The position numbers and the translations under genes were made by a program. From the NCBI GenBank assembly GCA_001247695.2, contig LGRX02035038.1, positions 1 to 62,420 on the forward strand: a stretch of DNA of 62,420 nucleotides, read 5' to 3'. The number at the start of each line of letters is the position of its first letter. Position 1 is the first letter of the stretch. Origin of the DNA: Cymbomonas tetramitiformis (lineage: Eukaryota > Chlorophyta > Pyramimonadophyceae > Pyramimonadales > Pyramimonadaceae). The notes under the pieces were generated by a model. The model was given only the letters and a program-made list of their open reading frames with translations. It ran no database searches and was not told the origin of the DNA. Shown one piece after another: positions 36,568 to 45,566 of this stretch.

Positions 36568-37994
36568 GGGGGCGTCAACTTACCTGCTATGAGTGCATCC
36601 GGAGTGGCATCCAAATACCTGGCAGGGGCATTACTCAATAACGAGGGCGAGTCGCCTTGAAGTGAAGTATCGCGCTCACAACAGGGAGCGCTTCTGGAAA
36701 GATGGCGCATTCCATCACACAAGCAGTTGGTACCACCTCAACGATGTGTTAATGGCATCTGCTGGCACGCTACAAGTCACTCCACTTTCCAATTATTTAC
36801 AATAAAAGCATGCAGCCGCTGATTTCAAATCACATTGGGGAATGCATTGTGTATGGCAAGTAACCGTTGCAGCTCATAATAGGCAAACTGTTGAATGGAT
36901 ACTTATTTGTGGCAGCGTTGTGCATGTTGCTGTTGTTGCAATCACGATGGATTGACACCAAATCCATTCGAAGTACAACAGGCATATCTGTCAATATAAT
37001 AATCATTAGTGATCATCACATGGTGTTTTATCTATGTTCTTGCAACTCAAAAAGTTGTAACAAACCTATGCCATAAATATACCGGCATGGGGTGATGGAT
37101 GCAAGGAGCCCACCTCCATTGTGTATCATATGCCCACTTCAAGCAGATCTAGACTTTGTGACAGCGAGCATGCTTCCATCAACACTGATAGGAAAGCATA
37201 CAGACATACACGGCGATGATGACATTTTACAAATATTTTTCCAAGACTCGATGCCGGTTGAAAAAAGAGATTCCTCACCTCATTTCCCTACCTAAGTTTG
37301 TGCAGTTCCATTTTTACTCCTCTCTCGAGTTTCGGCGGTCCTCCGTGAAATCGAGGACTCTGGAGCTTCCGATTTTCGATTACCCAATCGTCAGAGACGA
37401 GGATTCGTTCCGATGGCACGAGTAATCGTTTTAGAGCATGCATTTTTTCTGAATCGAGCTCGGATTTCCATTGAAATTCAGTCTGGCGACCAAATCGAAT
37501 CGAAAATGAAAAAAGTTCTGGGGCTACGAGAAGGGGACACCTTAAGTATGGTCGAAAATTTCCGCTTAAGTATGGTGGGAAATAGCCACAAATCACGCAA
37601 TTTGGCCCCCTTAATGAAGGAATCACCCCCAAGTGTTATATATGGCTATGACCGGGGCATCCAGACGGTCATTTTGATCCCTTGAAAGTTACGATCGGGT
37701 GACTTTGATTTTTCGACTGTCATCGCTACTATCAACTATGCAACAGGCCCGACTCGTGACTGCGAGGGGCAGGTCCGATGTCCATCGCATGTCCGATACC
37801 ATACAACAAGCCTCGCGTGGGGGGCAGGTCCGATACCATACATTTAACATTACAACAGGCCTAAGGGGCAGGTCCGATTCTGCATTCTAACTCTATGCGG
37901 ATGGATGGTTGGATCTTGGATGCCAGCATGCGATCGAATGAGGTGATGACGATCACGATGGTGCTGGTCGTGGTGTAGGTTGCTAGGTTCCTAG
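36568..37994. other. Intergenic, nothing recognised
   Basis: 3' flank of the AT-hook gene up to the retrotransposon. Only short frames occur. An imperfect local duplication (aggggcaggtccgat, three times between 37765 and 37876) is present. Confidence 0.5.
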
Positions 37995-38398
37995 TTATTC
38001 GTCTCCTGCAATCATCACAAGTGAACACGACTGCAAGATGTGGATAACAATTTCATTAGAATTAAATTGTTACCGTCAGCTAGCTGGGGTACCCCCCTTC
38101 AGAGTCTGTCAGGTGCTCTGTGCTACATGCTGACTACTGGCAAGCGAGGCTGGTCCACATCTGTCCGAGTCCGTTCACAACAAGTCTCTTCTCACTCTAG
38201 ATTGCCATTTGGTGAAACTGTGGCTCTCTCTCTGCAGTGGTGACAATGGAAGCTTCCACGGAGCTGCTAGCTAGCAGGCTGCAAGCAGGTTCTCTGAAGG
38301 ATCTCCGAAGGTTCTCCGCTGCTTCAGCTGGTCTTGATGAGCACCTACGGACCGGGTCAATCAAGTGGTCCAGCTGAGCCCGAAGCTTCCACACACCC
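37995..38398 (-). repeat. B2 terminal repeat (404 bp)
   Basis: Same length and wording as B1 (38830-39233), from ttattcgtctcctgc to cttccacacaccc. It forms one end of the element. Confidence 0.92.
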
Positions 38399-38449
38399 GG
38401 CACCCCCACCAACAATCCCAGAGCCACTTGTCAAGGGTAGGGAGGGAGG

Positions 38450-38829
38450 GGAAGAAAAAGCTGAACGGTGCTATGCACCTGAGGGCGTGAAGTGAGAAAA
38501 CTGGCTGTAACGATGTTACAGTCAGTTTATGCAACTCCCTCACAGCCGATGCCTCGGCTGTGTGCTGATCGGGCCTAGCGGCCCGATCGGGCCTGAGCAG
38601 GGTCCCTGGGTCCCTAGATCTAACGATCAGGGAGCCTCCTGGCGATCAGGCCCTGCAGATCTAACGATCTGCAGGGGGCGCGAATCGGGAGCCGAGTTCG
38701 CGCCCCCCCCGGCAGCTAGCGCTGCCAGATGGCGGGGCCATCTCTCCCCCCAGTGGACAGGCCGGCTGGGGGGGGGCTGTGATCCGATTGCAGGCGGATA
38801 ACCGAAATTATAGTGCCAATAATTTTGGA
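38450..38829 (-). repeat. A2 internal repeat (380 bp)
   Basis: Copy of A1. It is rich in short palindromes: ctgcagatctaacgatctgcag-like, ggcagctagcgctgcc and gatggcggggccatc. It ends directly against B1, reproducing the circle junction. Confidence 0.92.
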
Positions 38830-39233
38830 TTATTCGTCTCCTGCAATCATCACAAGTGAACACGACTGCAAGATGTGGATAACAATTTCATTAGAATTAA
38901 ATTGTTACCGTCAGCTAGCTGGGGTACCCCCCTTCAGAGTCTGTCAGGTGCTCTGTGCTACATGCTGACTACTGGCAAGCGAGGCTGGTCCACATCTGTC
39001 CGAGTCCGTTCACAACAAGTCTCTTCTCACTCTAGATTGCCATTTGGTGAAACTGTGGCTCTCTCTCTGCAGTGGTGACAATGGAAGCTTCCACGGAGCT
39101 GCTAGCTAGCAGGCTGCAAGCAGGTTCTCTGAAGGATCTCCGAAGGTTCTCCGCTGCTTCAGCTGGTCTTGATGAGCACCTACGGACCGGGTCAATCAAG
39201 TGGTCCAGCTGAGCCCGAAGCTTCCACACACCC
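38830..39233 (-). repeat. B1 internal repeat (404 bp)
   Basis: Copy of B2, followed by a ~230-bp unique leader to the end of the recombinase gene. Confidence 0.92.
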
Positions 39234-39460
39234 AACTCGGGCTGGCCCCTAACGGTGGCCACACAGGCCTTGATGAACACCTACGGACCGGGTCAATCAA
39301 GGGGGGCAACACAGACTAGCACTAACGCGCCGTCGCCTGTCTAGCCTAACGGCTAGGCCCTGCCCTAGGGAAACACTGCAGCACTGAGACAGCACACCCA
39401 ACCCCTCGGCAAGCACACTAGAGCAAGAGAGGGCCACGGGTGAAGCACGCACGTGGAGGC

Positions 39461-40495
39461 CTAGCGGCCAGCTCGGTGTGCTGCGGTGGCCGCAGCGGCG
39501 CCCTCGGCCATCGCTGAGGGGAGGAGCAGCTGCTGCTCCCGGCCGAGGTCGATGTACAGCTTGTAGCAGTCCGAGGCCCAGTCACCGTGGGCTTGGATAA
39601 GGTGGCCCGGCACCGCCAGCCCGGAGGCTGCCGTCGCCCCGCCCCGCCTGAAGGAGTGCCCCGAGTAGGCCTTCGGGTCCAGGCCCGCCCGCTCCGCCAG
39701 CTTGCGGAAGGTGCTCACAAAGAAGGAGTGGGTGAGGGGCTTGAGGCGGCCCTTTGTGTCCTCGATGCAGAAGAGGGGGCCGTCCTCCCCGAGCCCTGGG
39801 CCCTCCATGACCCGCTGGAGCGCGGTCACCGGGCAGAGAGGGGAGCCCGGCACGTGGCGCATCTGCACGTGGTGGTAGCGCTCGCCTGCCTGAATGGTCT
39901 TCGAGTGCCTCACTCTGATGTCGGCTGAGGCGCCGTCGGGGAAGGTAACGAATGACCTCACCAAGTGCCCCCTCGGGTTCCACGCCTCCGCCTTCTCGAC
40001 GGACACGTTGTCCTTTCTGAAGAAACAGAAGAAGCAAGTGTCCATGGCTGCAAAGACCACATTCTCGTTGAAGTTGTGGGGGTTGAGCACCCCCGCGATG
40101 AGGAGAAGCTCCTCGAACCCCATCGGCATCACCTGCTTGGACGGTGTGTCCCACCGTCGCCCACAGCCCTGCAGGACGGCATGCACCGCCCACCTCTGCC
40201 GCACCGGGACCCACTCGAAGCCGAGCTGCACGTGGAGTGCTCGCACCCCCGAAGTGTACTTCTTGGCCGTGTCGGGCTTCACCGCCCGCTCGGTGACCAT
40301 GTACGCCACCCAATCTGCCAGCACCGCATCCTCCGCTGGCAGCATCTTGTCCAAGAAGCCTCTGGCCCTGCCTGAGATGCAGAATGACACCCAGCTCCTC
40401 ACACCGGTGGAGTAGGCTGTCTGGGTGTTGAGGGCGAAGCACTCCGACTGCAGGGTGACAGTACGGGCCCGCAGGGTGTCGAGGAAGACCTCTGC
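39461..40495 (-). CDS. Tyrosine recombinase of the YR retrotransposon
   Basis: A phage-integrase-type enzyme that inserts the circular DNA copy of the element. From the first GTG at 40402 it has 313 codons. The frame stays open 31 codons further back to the pol TGA, and that stretch (ECFALNTQTAYSTGVRSW) looks like the normal N-terminal start of the core-binding domain, so translation probably enters from upstream. Catalytic residues, counted from 40402: Arg129 in FFRKDN, His249 and Arg252 in GHSFRRGGAT, His272 in AHGDW and probably Tyr283 in KLYIDL. It ends in TAG. It lies in the same frame as gag and pol. Confidence 0.92.
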   Translation of the reverse strand, partial: AEVFLDTLRARTVTLQSECFALNTQTAYSTGVRSWVSFCISGRARGFLDKMLPAEDAVLADWVAYMVTERAVKPDTAKKYTSGVRALHVQLGFEWVPVRQRWAVHAVLQGCGRRWDTPSKQVMPMGFEELLLIAGVLNPHNFNENVVFAAMDTCFFCFFRKDNVSVEKAEAWNPRGHLVRSFVTFPDGASADIRVRHSKTIQAGERYHHVQMRHVPGSPLCPVTALQRVMEGPGLGEDGPLFCIEDTKGRLKPLTHSFFVSTFRKLAERAGLDPKAYSGHSFRRGGATAASGLAVPGHLIQAHGDWASDCYKLYIDLGREQQLLLPSAMAEGAAAATAAHRAGR

Positions 40496-43114
40496 TCACC
40501 CCGTGACCCCCGTGAGCTCGGTGTCAGTCCAGCTCACCTCACAGGGGGGGCAATGCACCACAATGACAGGCCAGTCAGTGGTGCCCCAGAAGGTGCGACC
40601 CCCGCCTTCAGGTGAGGGGGCAGTGAACAGGGCGCTGTTGCGCTCCCATCGGCGCACAATCCTGAACACCCCTGGCAGGGACACCACCAGCTCGAAGCCC
40701 GGGTTTCCGGGCCACCACGGGACCAGGAAGGTGGCGGAAGTGCCCCGCTGCGCCCTCCGTTTGCAACGGAGGAAGTTGCGCACGATGTCGATGAAGTCGG
40801 AGAACGGCAGGTTGCCCCAGGCGTTGTGGCCGGAGAAGTCCATAATCCGTGCGTCGTCCTCCTTGGTCCAGCCCACTCTGCAGAAAGAGTTGGCCCCGTT
40901 CTCCGAGACGCAGCAGTCCACCGTGAAGGGCCCCAGCTGCACATCCAGCGGGTGCCAGAGGGTAGGAATGAGCATCCAGTCGTCACGGTCCTCGATCCAC
41001 ACCAGCCGCTGCTTGTCCGCCTCGAACCTCGCCCGAAAGTCCTCAACCCGATCACGGGAGAGGAGGTCCGCGTAGATGTTGTCCTCCGAGGAAATGTACA
41101 CGGGGCGAAGGCGGACATCATGCTGAACACACACGTAGAAGAGCTGGCGGAGCAGAGGAATGTAGGCGGCCGGTCCCCACCACTTCTCCACCTGGCCGAT
41201 GACGCAGTTGTTGTCGATGCGGATCACCACGGTCTTGCCCGTGATGTACTTGCCCCACAGCACAACGGCCCAGAAGACGGTGAAGAGCTCGAGGTAGCCG
41301 ATGTCGTAGCTCTCCGGGCAGTCTGGCCTGAAAGGGAAGTAGGGCTCCTGGGGCTGGCAGATCAGCCAAGCCCATGTCACCGCGAACCACCTGCGGTCCA
41401 GCACCGCGCCCATGCCCTTACCCGTGGATGCATCGGAGGAGAACCACTCCCACTTGATCTCCACCCGGTCCAAACGGACCTTGCGTCCGTTGTACAGGCG
41501 GATGACCGTGACGATCACCTTTAGGTCCTGCACGACCTTGTCAGTCAGGTGAAGGTACCTCCCCCTGGCCTGGGCCAGGAGGGCGTGGGCGTAGCGGGTG
41601 TAAAGGGAGAGCCCGTACACCACCTGCCCGCAGAAGGCCAGGAGCCCAAGCAGCCCCTCCATGAGTGTGCGGGGCACCTGGGAGCCCGCAAGAGCCCCCA
41701 GCCTGCGGATGTCAGCAATCTTCTGCTGCACCACCAGAATGCGGTCCTCGGAGATGCTGGCTGTGCACTGGTTGCCCTCGGTGGAGAGCAGAATGCCTAG
41801 GAACTCCATGGCCTGAAATGGCCCCTCACACTTGTCATCGTTGACCTCGAAGCCCAGGAAGGTTACGAACTCTCTGAGGAGCAACAGAAACTCAGAAACG
41901 ACCTTTTTGCTACCAATCAACATGAAGTCATCTAAGTACCCCACAATCGAGGCACCCTGTGCCTTCATCCACCGCACAATCCCCCGGGTAAACCTCATGA
42001 AGATGCCCGGCATGGCGGAGTTGCCGAAGGGCGCTCTGGTGTCCGCCAGCACCTCCTCATCCCACTCGAAGACGTGGGCAATCCAGTACATGGCCGCCAC
42101 TGGGACGGAGCGGTAGGCCGCGGTGAGATCGAGCTTGGCCATCCACAGGCCTGGGCGCAACAGGGCGTAGGCATCCTTGATGGAAGAGAACTTCTCCTTC
42201 TCCAAGTCAATCCTCGAGTTCACTCCCACATCCTCGGGTCGGGAGTAATCCCACACCGGTCTGAACTTGATGACGCCCTTCCGCTCCTTGGCGACCACGC
42301 CCACAGCGGAGATGCCCTGAATGCTCCACTCCATCTTGACCATCACGACGTTGCCCGCGGCCCTCTCCTTGCGGATCTCCTTGTCCATGGCTTCCCAATG
42401 CTCAGCGGGCACGTAGTTCTCCACCGTGTAAAAGGTGTCCTCCGGAACCGACTTGAAGGGGAATCCAACCCCACAAGCTGCACCTCGTACCAGAAAGACC
42501 TTGTCGGGGTCCGTCTTAAAGGCAGCCGCCATCCTGCAGGCGTTGGCTGTCATGTTCGGCACCGAAGCTCCCGCATCCCGTAGCTCCGAGATGAACTCCT
42601 GCCACTGAGTCACCGATGTACCTGCAGCTGCGAGTGACACGGTGGTAGTGTCCTGCCACAGCTTTCTCAGCAGAGGTGGCCAAAGCTTGGAAGCCGTGAC
42701 GGGAGCGGGCATCGGCCCAATGTCTACCTCCCCTGCGACAAAGGAAGACTCATGGCAAGGTTGGCCGGCTTCATCCCACACCTTTGAGAAGGAATGGGTC
42801 GCCGTCGGCAACGGCATCACGCCCGCAACGTCGGCGGATAGAGCAACTCTCCCCGGAGAAGCTCGCCGTGCCACTTTGGCCGGCATGTCATCATGTGAAC
42901 TCCTCCTCGGAGGGCTCACCTGCGGCTGCCTACGGGGAGAAGGCCTTCTGCATGCGGGCACAAGTGCCCCTCGTGCCAAAGTACCATCCCCGCGACAACC
43001 GCGGTCCACCACTAGCACCTCAGTGCCTACCTCTCCCGCCCCTGCGGCACTCCCATTGCTGTCATGTGCCTTCACCACCCGAGCCACAGCAATCTCGGGT
43101 GGCAGGCTGCCATC
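40496..43114 (-). CDS. Reverse transcriptase / RNase H (pol) of the YR retrotransposon
   Basis: Copies element RNA into DNA. Numbering from the GTG at 43087 (863 codons): RT core with Asp320 (KLDLTAAYRSV) and the YLDD box at 384-387; RNase H with Asp552 (SSDAST), Glu600, Asp625 (IDNN) and Asp674 (ADLLSR). The C-terminal ~150 residues contain DFSGHNAWGNLPFSDFIDIV and FLVPWWPGNPGFE, resembling the methyltransferase-like tail described in DIRS-type pol; NLPF stands where a methyltransferase has a PP-F/Y motif, so it may be inactive. There is no ATG before codon 68, and the frame is continuous with gag across a single TGA at 43115-43117. It ends in TGA at 40496. Confidence 0.93.
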   Translation of the reverse strand, partial: DGSLPPEIAVARVVKAHDSNGSAAGAGEVGTEVLVVDRGCRGDGTLARGALVPACRRPSPRRQPQVSPPRRSSHDDMPAKVARRASPGRVALSADVAGVMPLPTATHSFSKVWDEAGQPCHESSFVAGEVDIGPMPAPVTASKLWPPLLRKLWQDTTTVSLAAAGTSVTQWQEFISELRDAGASVPNMTANACRMAAAFKTDPDKVFLVRGAACGVGFPFKSVPEDTFYTVENYVPAEHWEAMDKEIRKERAAGNVVMVKMEWSIQGISAVGVVAKERKGVIKFRPVWDYSRPEDVGVNSRIDLEKEKFSSIKDAYALLRPGLWMAKLDLTAAYRSVPVAAMYWIAHVFEWDEEVLADTRAPFGNSAMPGIFMRFTRGIVRWMKAQGASIVGYLDDFMLIGSKKVVSEFLLLLREFVTFLGFEVNDDKCEGPFQAMEFLGILLSTEGNQCTASISEDRILVVQQKIADIRRLGALAGSQVPRTLMEGLLGLLAFCGQVVYGLSLYTRYAHALLAQARGRYLHLTDKVVQDLKVIVTVIRLYNGRKVRLDRVEIKWEWFSSDASTGKGMGAVLDRRWFAVTWAWLICQPQEPYFPFRPDCPESYDIGYLELFTVFWAVVLWGKYITGKTVVIRIDNNCVIGQVEKWWGPAAYIPLLRQLFYVCVQHDVRLRPVYISSEDNIYADLLSRDRVEDFRARFEADKQRLVWIEDRDDWMLIPTLWHPLDVQLGPFTVDCCVSENGANSFCRVGWTKEDDARIMDFSGHNAWGNLPFSDFIDIVRNFLRCKRRAQRGTSATFLVPWWPGNPGFELVVSLPGVFRIVRRWERNSALFTAPSPEGGGRTFWGTTDWPVIVVHCPPCEVSWTDTELTGVTG

Positions 43115-44971
43115 TCACTTAACCGTGCACGCCTGTTGGGCGTGCTTGCCCCCACACTTCGAGCAAACGTGTGGGCGGGGGCAGTCAGGAGTAGAACACC
43201 CCTTGGTTTTGTTGAAGTTCCAGCAGTGCTCGCCCTTGAAAGTCTTGGGCTTGAGCGCTGCTGGCTTCGTTGGAGTCGAGTCCAGCCGAGGCGCCTTCGG
43301 GGACTTCGGGTTTGGGGACGCCCGCGATGTCGGGGTGTAAATGTCCGTCCCCTCCCGAGACTTCAGCAGCTGGAATTCCTGCCACACCGTATTAACACGG
43401 TGCTCGGACATGTCCGCCCTGTTGTCAGTAACGAGCTTCATTAAGAAGTCGTAAAACTCCAACATTACAGTGAATCCAAACTGCGAAACACGCAGTTTGA
43501 ACCAAGAGTGGAAAGAGAGGAGCACCCTTCCTTGCTCCTTAGAGGGGCACTCCACCGCGATGCGCAGAAACGCCTGCTCCCACTCCTCGATGGTCTTGCA
43601 CTTTGTCTTGAGATGCAGCCGCGACTTGCCGTCGAGGCCCAACTCCCAGCGCGGTTCCTCGTCCTCCGCAAAGGTGCGAAGCGGACGAACGCGCAAGTCC
43701 ACCCCCTTGTGTAAGCCCCCCAAAGGGACAACGGGGGCCAAGCGGGTTAGCAGGGAGCCACCTGAGAATTGGGCAGCCTCCTCAGAGACTGGGTCGCCTC
43801 GAACCGCAGCCTCGATGTCAGACTCGCGCTGGCGGTACAACTCTGCCTTCGCCGGCGTCTTCGGCACGATCATCTGAGCCCCCACGGCCGGCATCGCCCG
43901 CTCGGGCAACGGAGCAGCAGTGCGCGCTCCCCCAAGAGCCTGAAAATCGGTTGTCACAAAGGCAGGGTCCACCAGCGATACAAACTCCTGCCATCCAATC
44001 AGTGTCTTCTTCAACAAGAAGACACGAGCTTGTAACAGCTCCATCGTCGCCCTCGGACCCACCAAGGTGTCCGGATCCTCGGCCAAAAGTTCCCTGCAAA
44101 AATGCAGGAGCAACGGCATTTTCGCCGGACGAACAGTGTCAAATGGGTCCGCCCCAAAGCGGGTAGAACCCGTGGCAACGATCACTGCCGAAAGCCGGCG
44201 AGCATGGACCAACAAAACCTCCGCGAGCACGTCCAAAGTTTGGAGGGACCATTTTTCCGTAACGTGTGACGCCTGCGAAAGTTCGTCCAAAAGAAGTTGA
44301 ATAGCAGGGTCCACCGCTGCTATTTGCAAACCAACTGGAGCGGCTGCTAACGCAGCCGCATGTGCCGTGGCCTGCGCTGTAATTTGAGCCTGCATCGCGG
44401 CAAGTGCCGCCGCATGATCTTCTGCCTGCTTTTGAAGCTGAGTCTGCAAAAGCTGTAAAACAGGGTTAATCGCAGGGCCCAGCGCACCCGGAGCCGCGCC
44501 CAAACCAAGGGCCCCCGGAATCGGCAGTACACCTCCCGGAGCTCCCGCGACTGGAACTTGCGATGCTGCAAAAACGCGCAGTGACTGCAAGAAAGACCCA
44601 GCATGTTTCCAGCGTTGAATTGATTGCTCCCGGACATTACGCCAAATGGCTAAACCAGCGCCCGTCTCCCAATCTACTGGCAGCCTGAATCCGGACTGAG
44701 TCGTGCCATCTTGGAGCAAAATACCCGCCAACTGCAACCTGGCAAGGTGAGGAATCTCCGGCGGCGGAATACGTACTGAAATAGCCGGCCCAACGGGCTG
44801 AAGGCGTAAAATTAACTGCTCAGAGACCTCCAAAAATTTCGCACGACCGATCCTGGCAGTAGCGACCGTGTCGAAGAAAGCTGCTGCCGCCGTAATCGCC
44901 GGAAGTACTTGAGGCGCTGTGTAAGCTGCGCGAACTTCCTCAGGTGTAGGGGCAGGGATTGGAGCGGCCAT
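43115..44971 (-). CDS. Gag-like protein of the YR retrotransposon
   Basis: The most plausible start is the ATG at 44971 (MAAPIPAPTPEEVRAAY); the frame is open to 45049 inside A1. The Ala-rich N-terminal half has a coiled-coil segment near the Gln-rich stretch LLQTQLQKQAEDHAAALAAM. The C-terminus carries two metal-binding motifs: C-x8-C-x4-C-x3-H (CCCH type, starting CWNFNKTKGC) and C-x2-C-x3-H-x4-C (CSKCGGKHAQQAC), typical of nucleic-acid binding by Gag. It terminates with TGA nine codons before the GTG of pol, in the same frame. Confidence 0.85.
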   Translation of the reverse strand: MAAPIPAPTPEEVRAAYTAPQVLPAITAAAAFFDTVATARIGRAKFLEVSEQLILRLQPVGPAISVRIPPPEIPHLARLQLAGILLQDGTTQSGFRLPVDWETGAGLAIWRNVREQSIQRWKHAGSFLQSLRVFAASQVPVAGAPGGVLPIPGALGLGAAPGALGPAINPVLQLLQTQLQKQAEDHAAALAAMQAQITAQATAHAAALAAAPVGLQIAAVDPAIQLLLDELSQASHVTEKWSLQTLDVLAEVLLVHARRLSAVIVATGSTRFGADPFDTVRPAKMPLLLHFCRELLAEDPDTLVGPRATMELLQARVFLLKKTLIGWQEFVSLVDPAFVTTDFQALGGARTAAPLPERAMPAVGAQMIVPKTPAKAELYRQRESDIEAAVRGDPVSEEAAQFSGGSLLTRLAPVVPLGGLHKGVDLRVRPLRTFAEDEEPRWELGLDGKSRLHLKTKCKTIEEWEQAFLRIAVECPSKEQGRVLLSFHSWFKLRVSQFGFTVMLEFYDFLMKLVTDNRADMSEHRVNTVWQEFQLLKSREGTDIYTPTSRASPNPKSPKAPRLDSTPTKPAALKPKTFKGEHCWNFNKTKGCSTPDCPRPHVCSKCGGKHAQQACTVK

Positions 44972-45020
44972 ACTTTTCAAAATTTTGAGCGGAAACGTTC
45001 TCACTTCAGCAACTAAAGCT

Positions 45021-45400
45021 GGAAGAAAAAGCTGAACGGTGCTATGCACCTGAGGGCGTGAAGTGAGAAAACTGGCTGTAACGATGTTACAGTCAGTTTA
45101 TGCAACTCCCTCACAGCCGATGCCTCGGCTGTGTGCTGATCGGGCCTAGCGGCCCGATCGGGCCTGAGCAGGGTCCCTGGGTCCCTAGATCTAACGATCA
45201 GGGAGCCTCCTGGCGATCAGGCCCTGCAGATCTAACGATCTGCAGGGGGCGCGAATCGGGAGCCGAGTTCGCGCCCCCCCCGGCAGCTAGCGCTGCCAGA
45301 TGGCGGGGCCATCTCTCCCCCCAGTGGACAGGCCGGCTGGGGGGGGGCTGTGATCCGATTGCAGGCGGATAACCGAAATTATAGTGCCAATAATTTTGGA
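45021..45400 (-). repeat. A1 terminal repeat (380 bp)
   Basis: Left end of the element in its own orientation. Same length and wording as A2. It probably carries the promoter, as gag starts 50 bp inside its inner edge. Confidence 0.92.
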
Positions 45401-45566
45401 GTGTTGCAGATACTAGATACTGGTCGCTGTCGGGGTTTTCAAAACTGAAAACATCGATACAATCCCACACGAAGTTTTAATTCTCCCCCTGACATAGTAT
45501 AACAGCCCCATTCGTAAGGTGCCTTCAGGGTCTCAGAGTAGATTTCTAAGTTGGCATTGACGAAGA

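Larger units (their letters stand above)
37995..45400 (-). mobile_element. Complete YR retrotransposon with split direct repeats (PAT/TOC3-like), 7406 bp
   Basis: Read on the minus strand the order is A1 (45400-45021), gag, RT/RNase H, tyrosine recombinase, B1 (39233-38830), A2 (38829-38450), 51 bp, B2 (38398-37995). B1 and A2 abut exactly, and the ends of A1 and B2 would form the same junction in a circle; this is the architecture of PAT/Ngaro/TOC3 elements, which integrate a circular DNA by tyrosine recombinase without target duplication. A1/A2 (380 bp) and B1/B2 (404 bp) appear identical within the element. No flanking TSD is seen, as expected. All ORFs are intact apart from two in-frame TGA codons. 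Confidence 0.92.

Noticed and set aside
39582..40499. 305-codon frame overlapping the recombinase
   Set aside because: It is the shifted shadow of the recombinase; the catalytic residues are only in the other frame.
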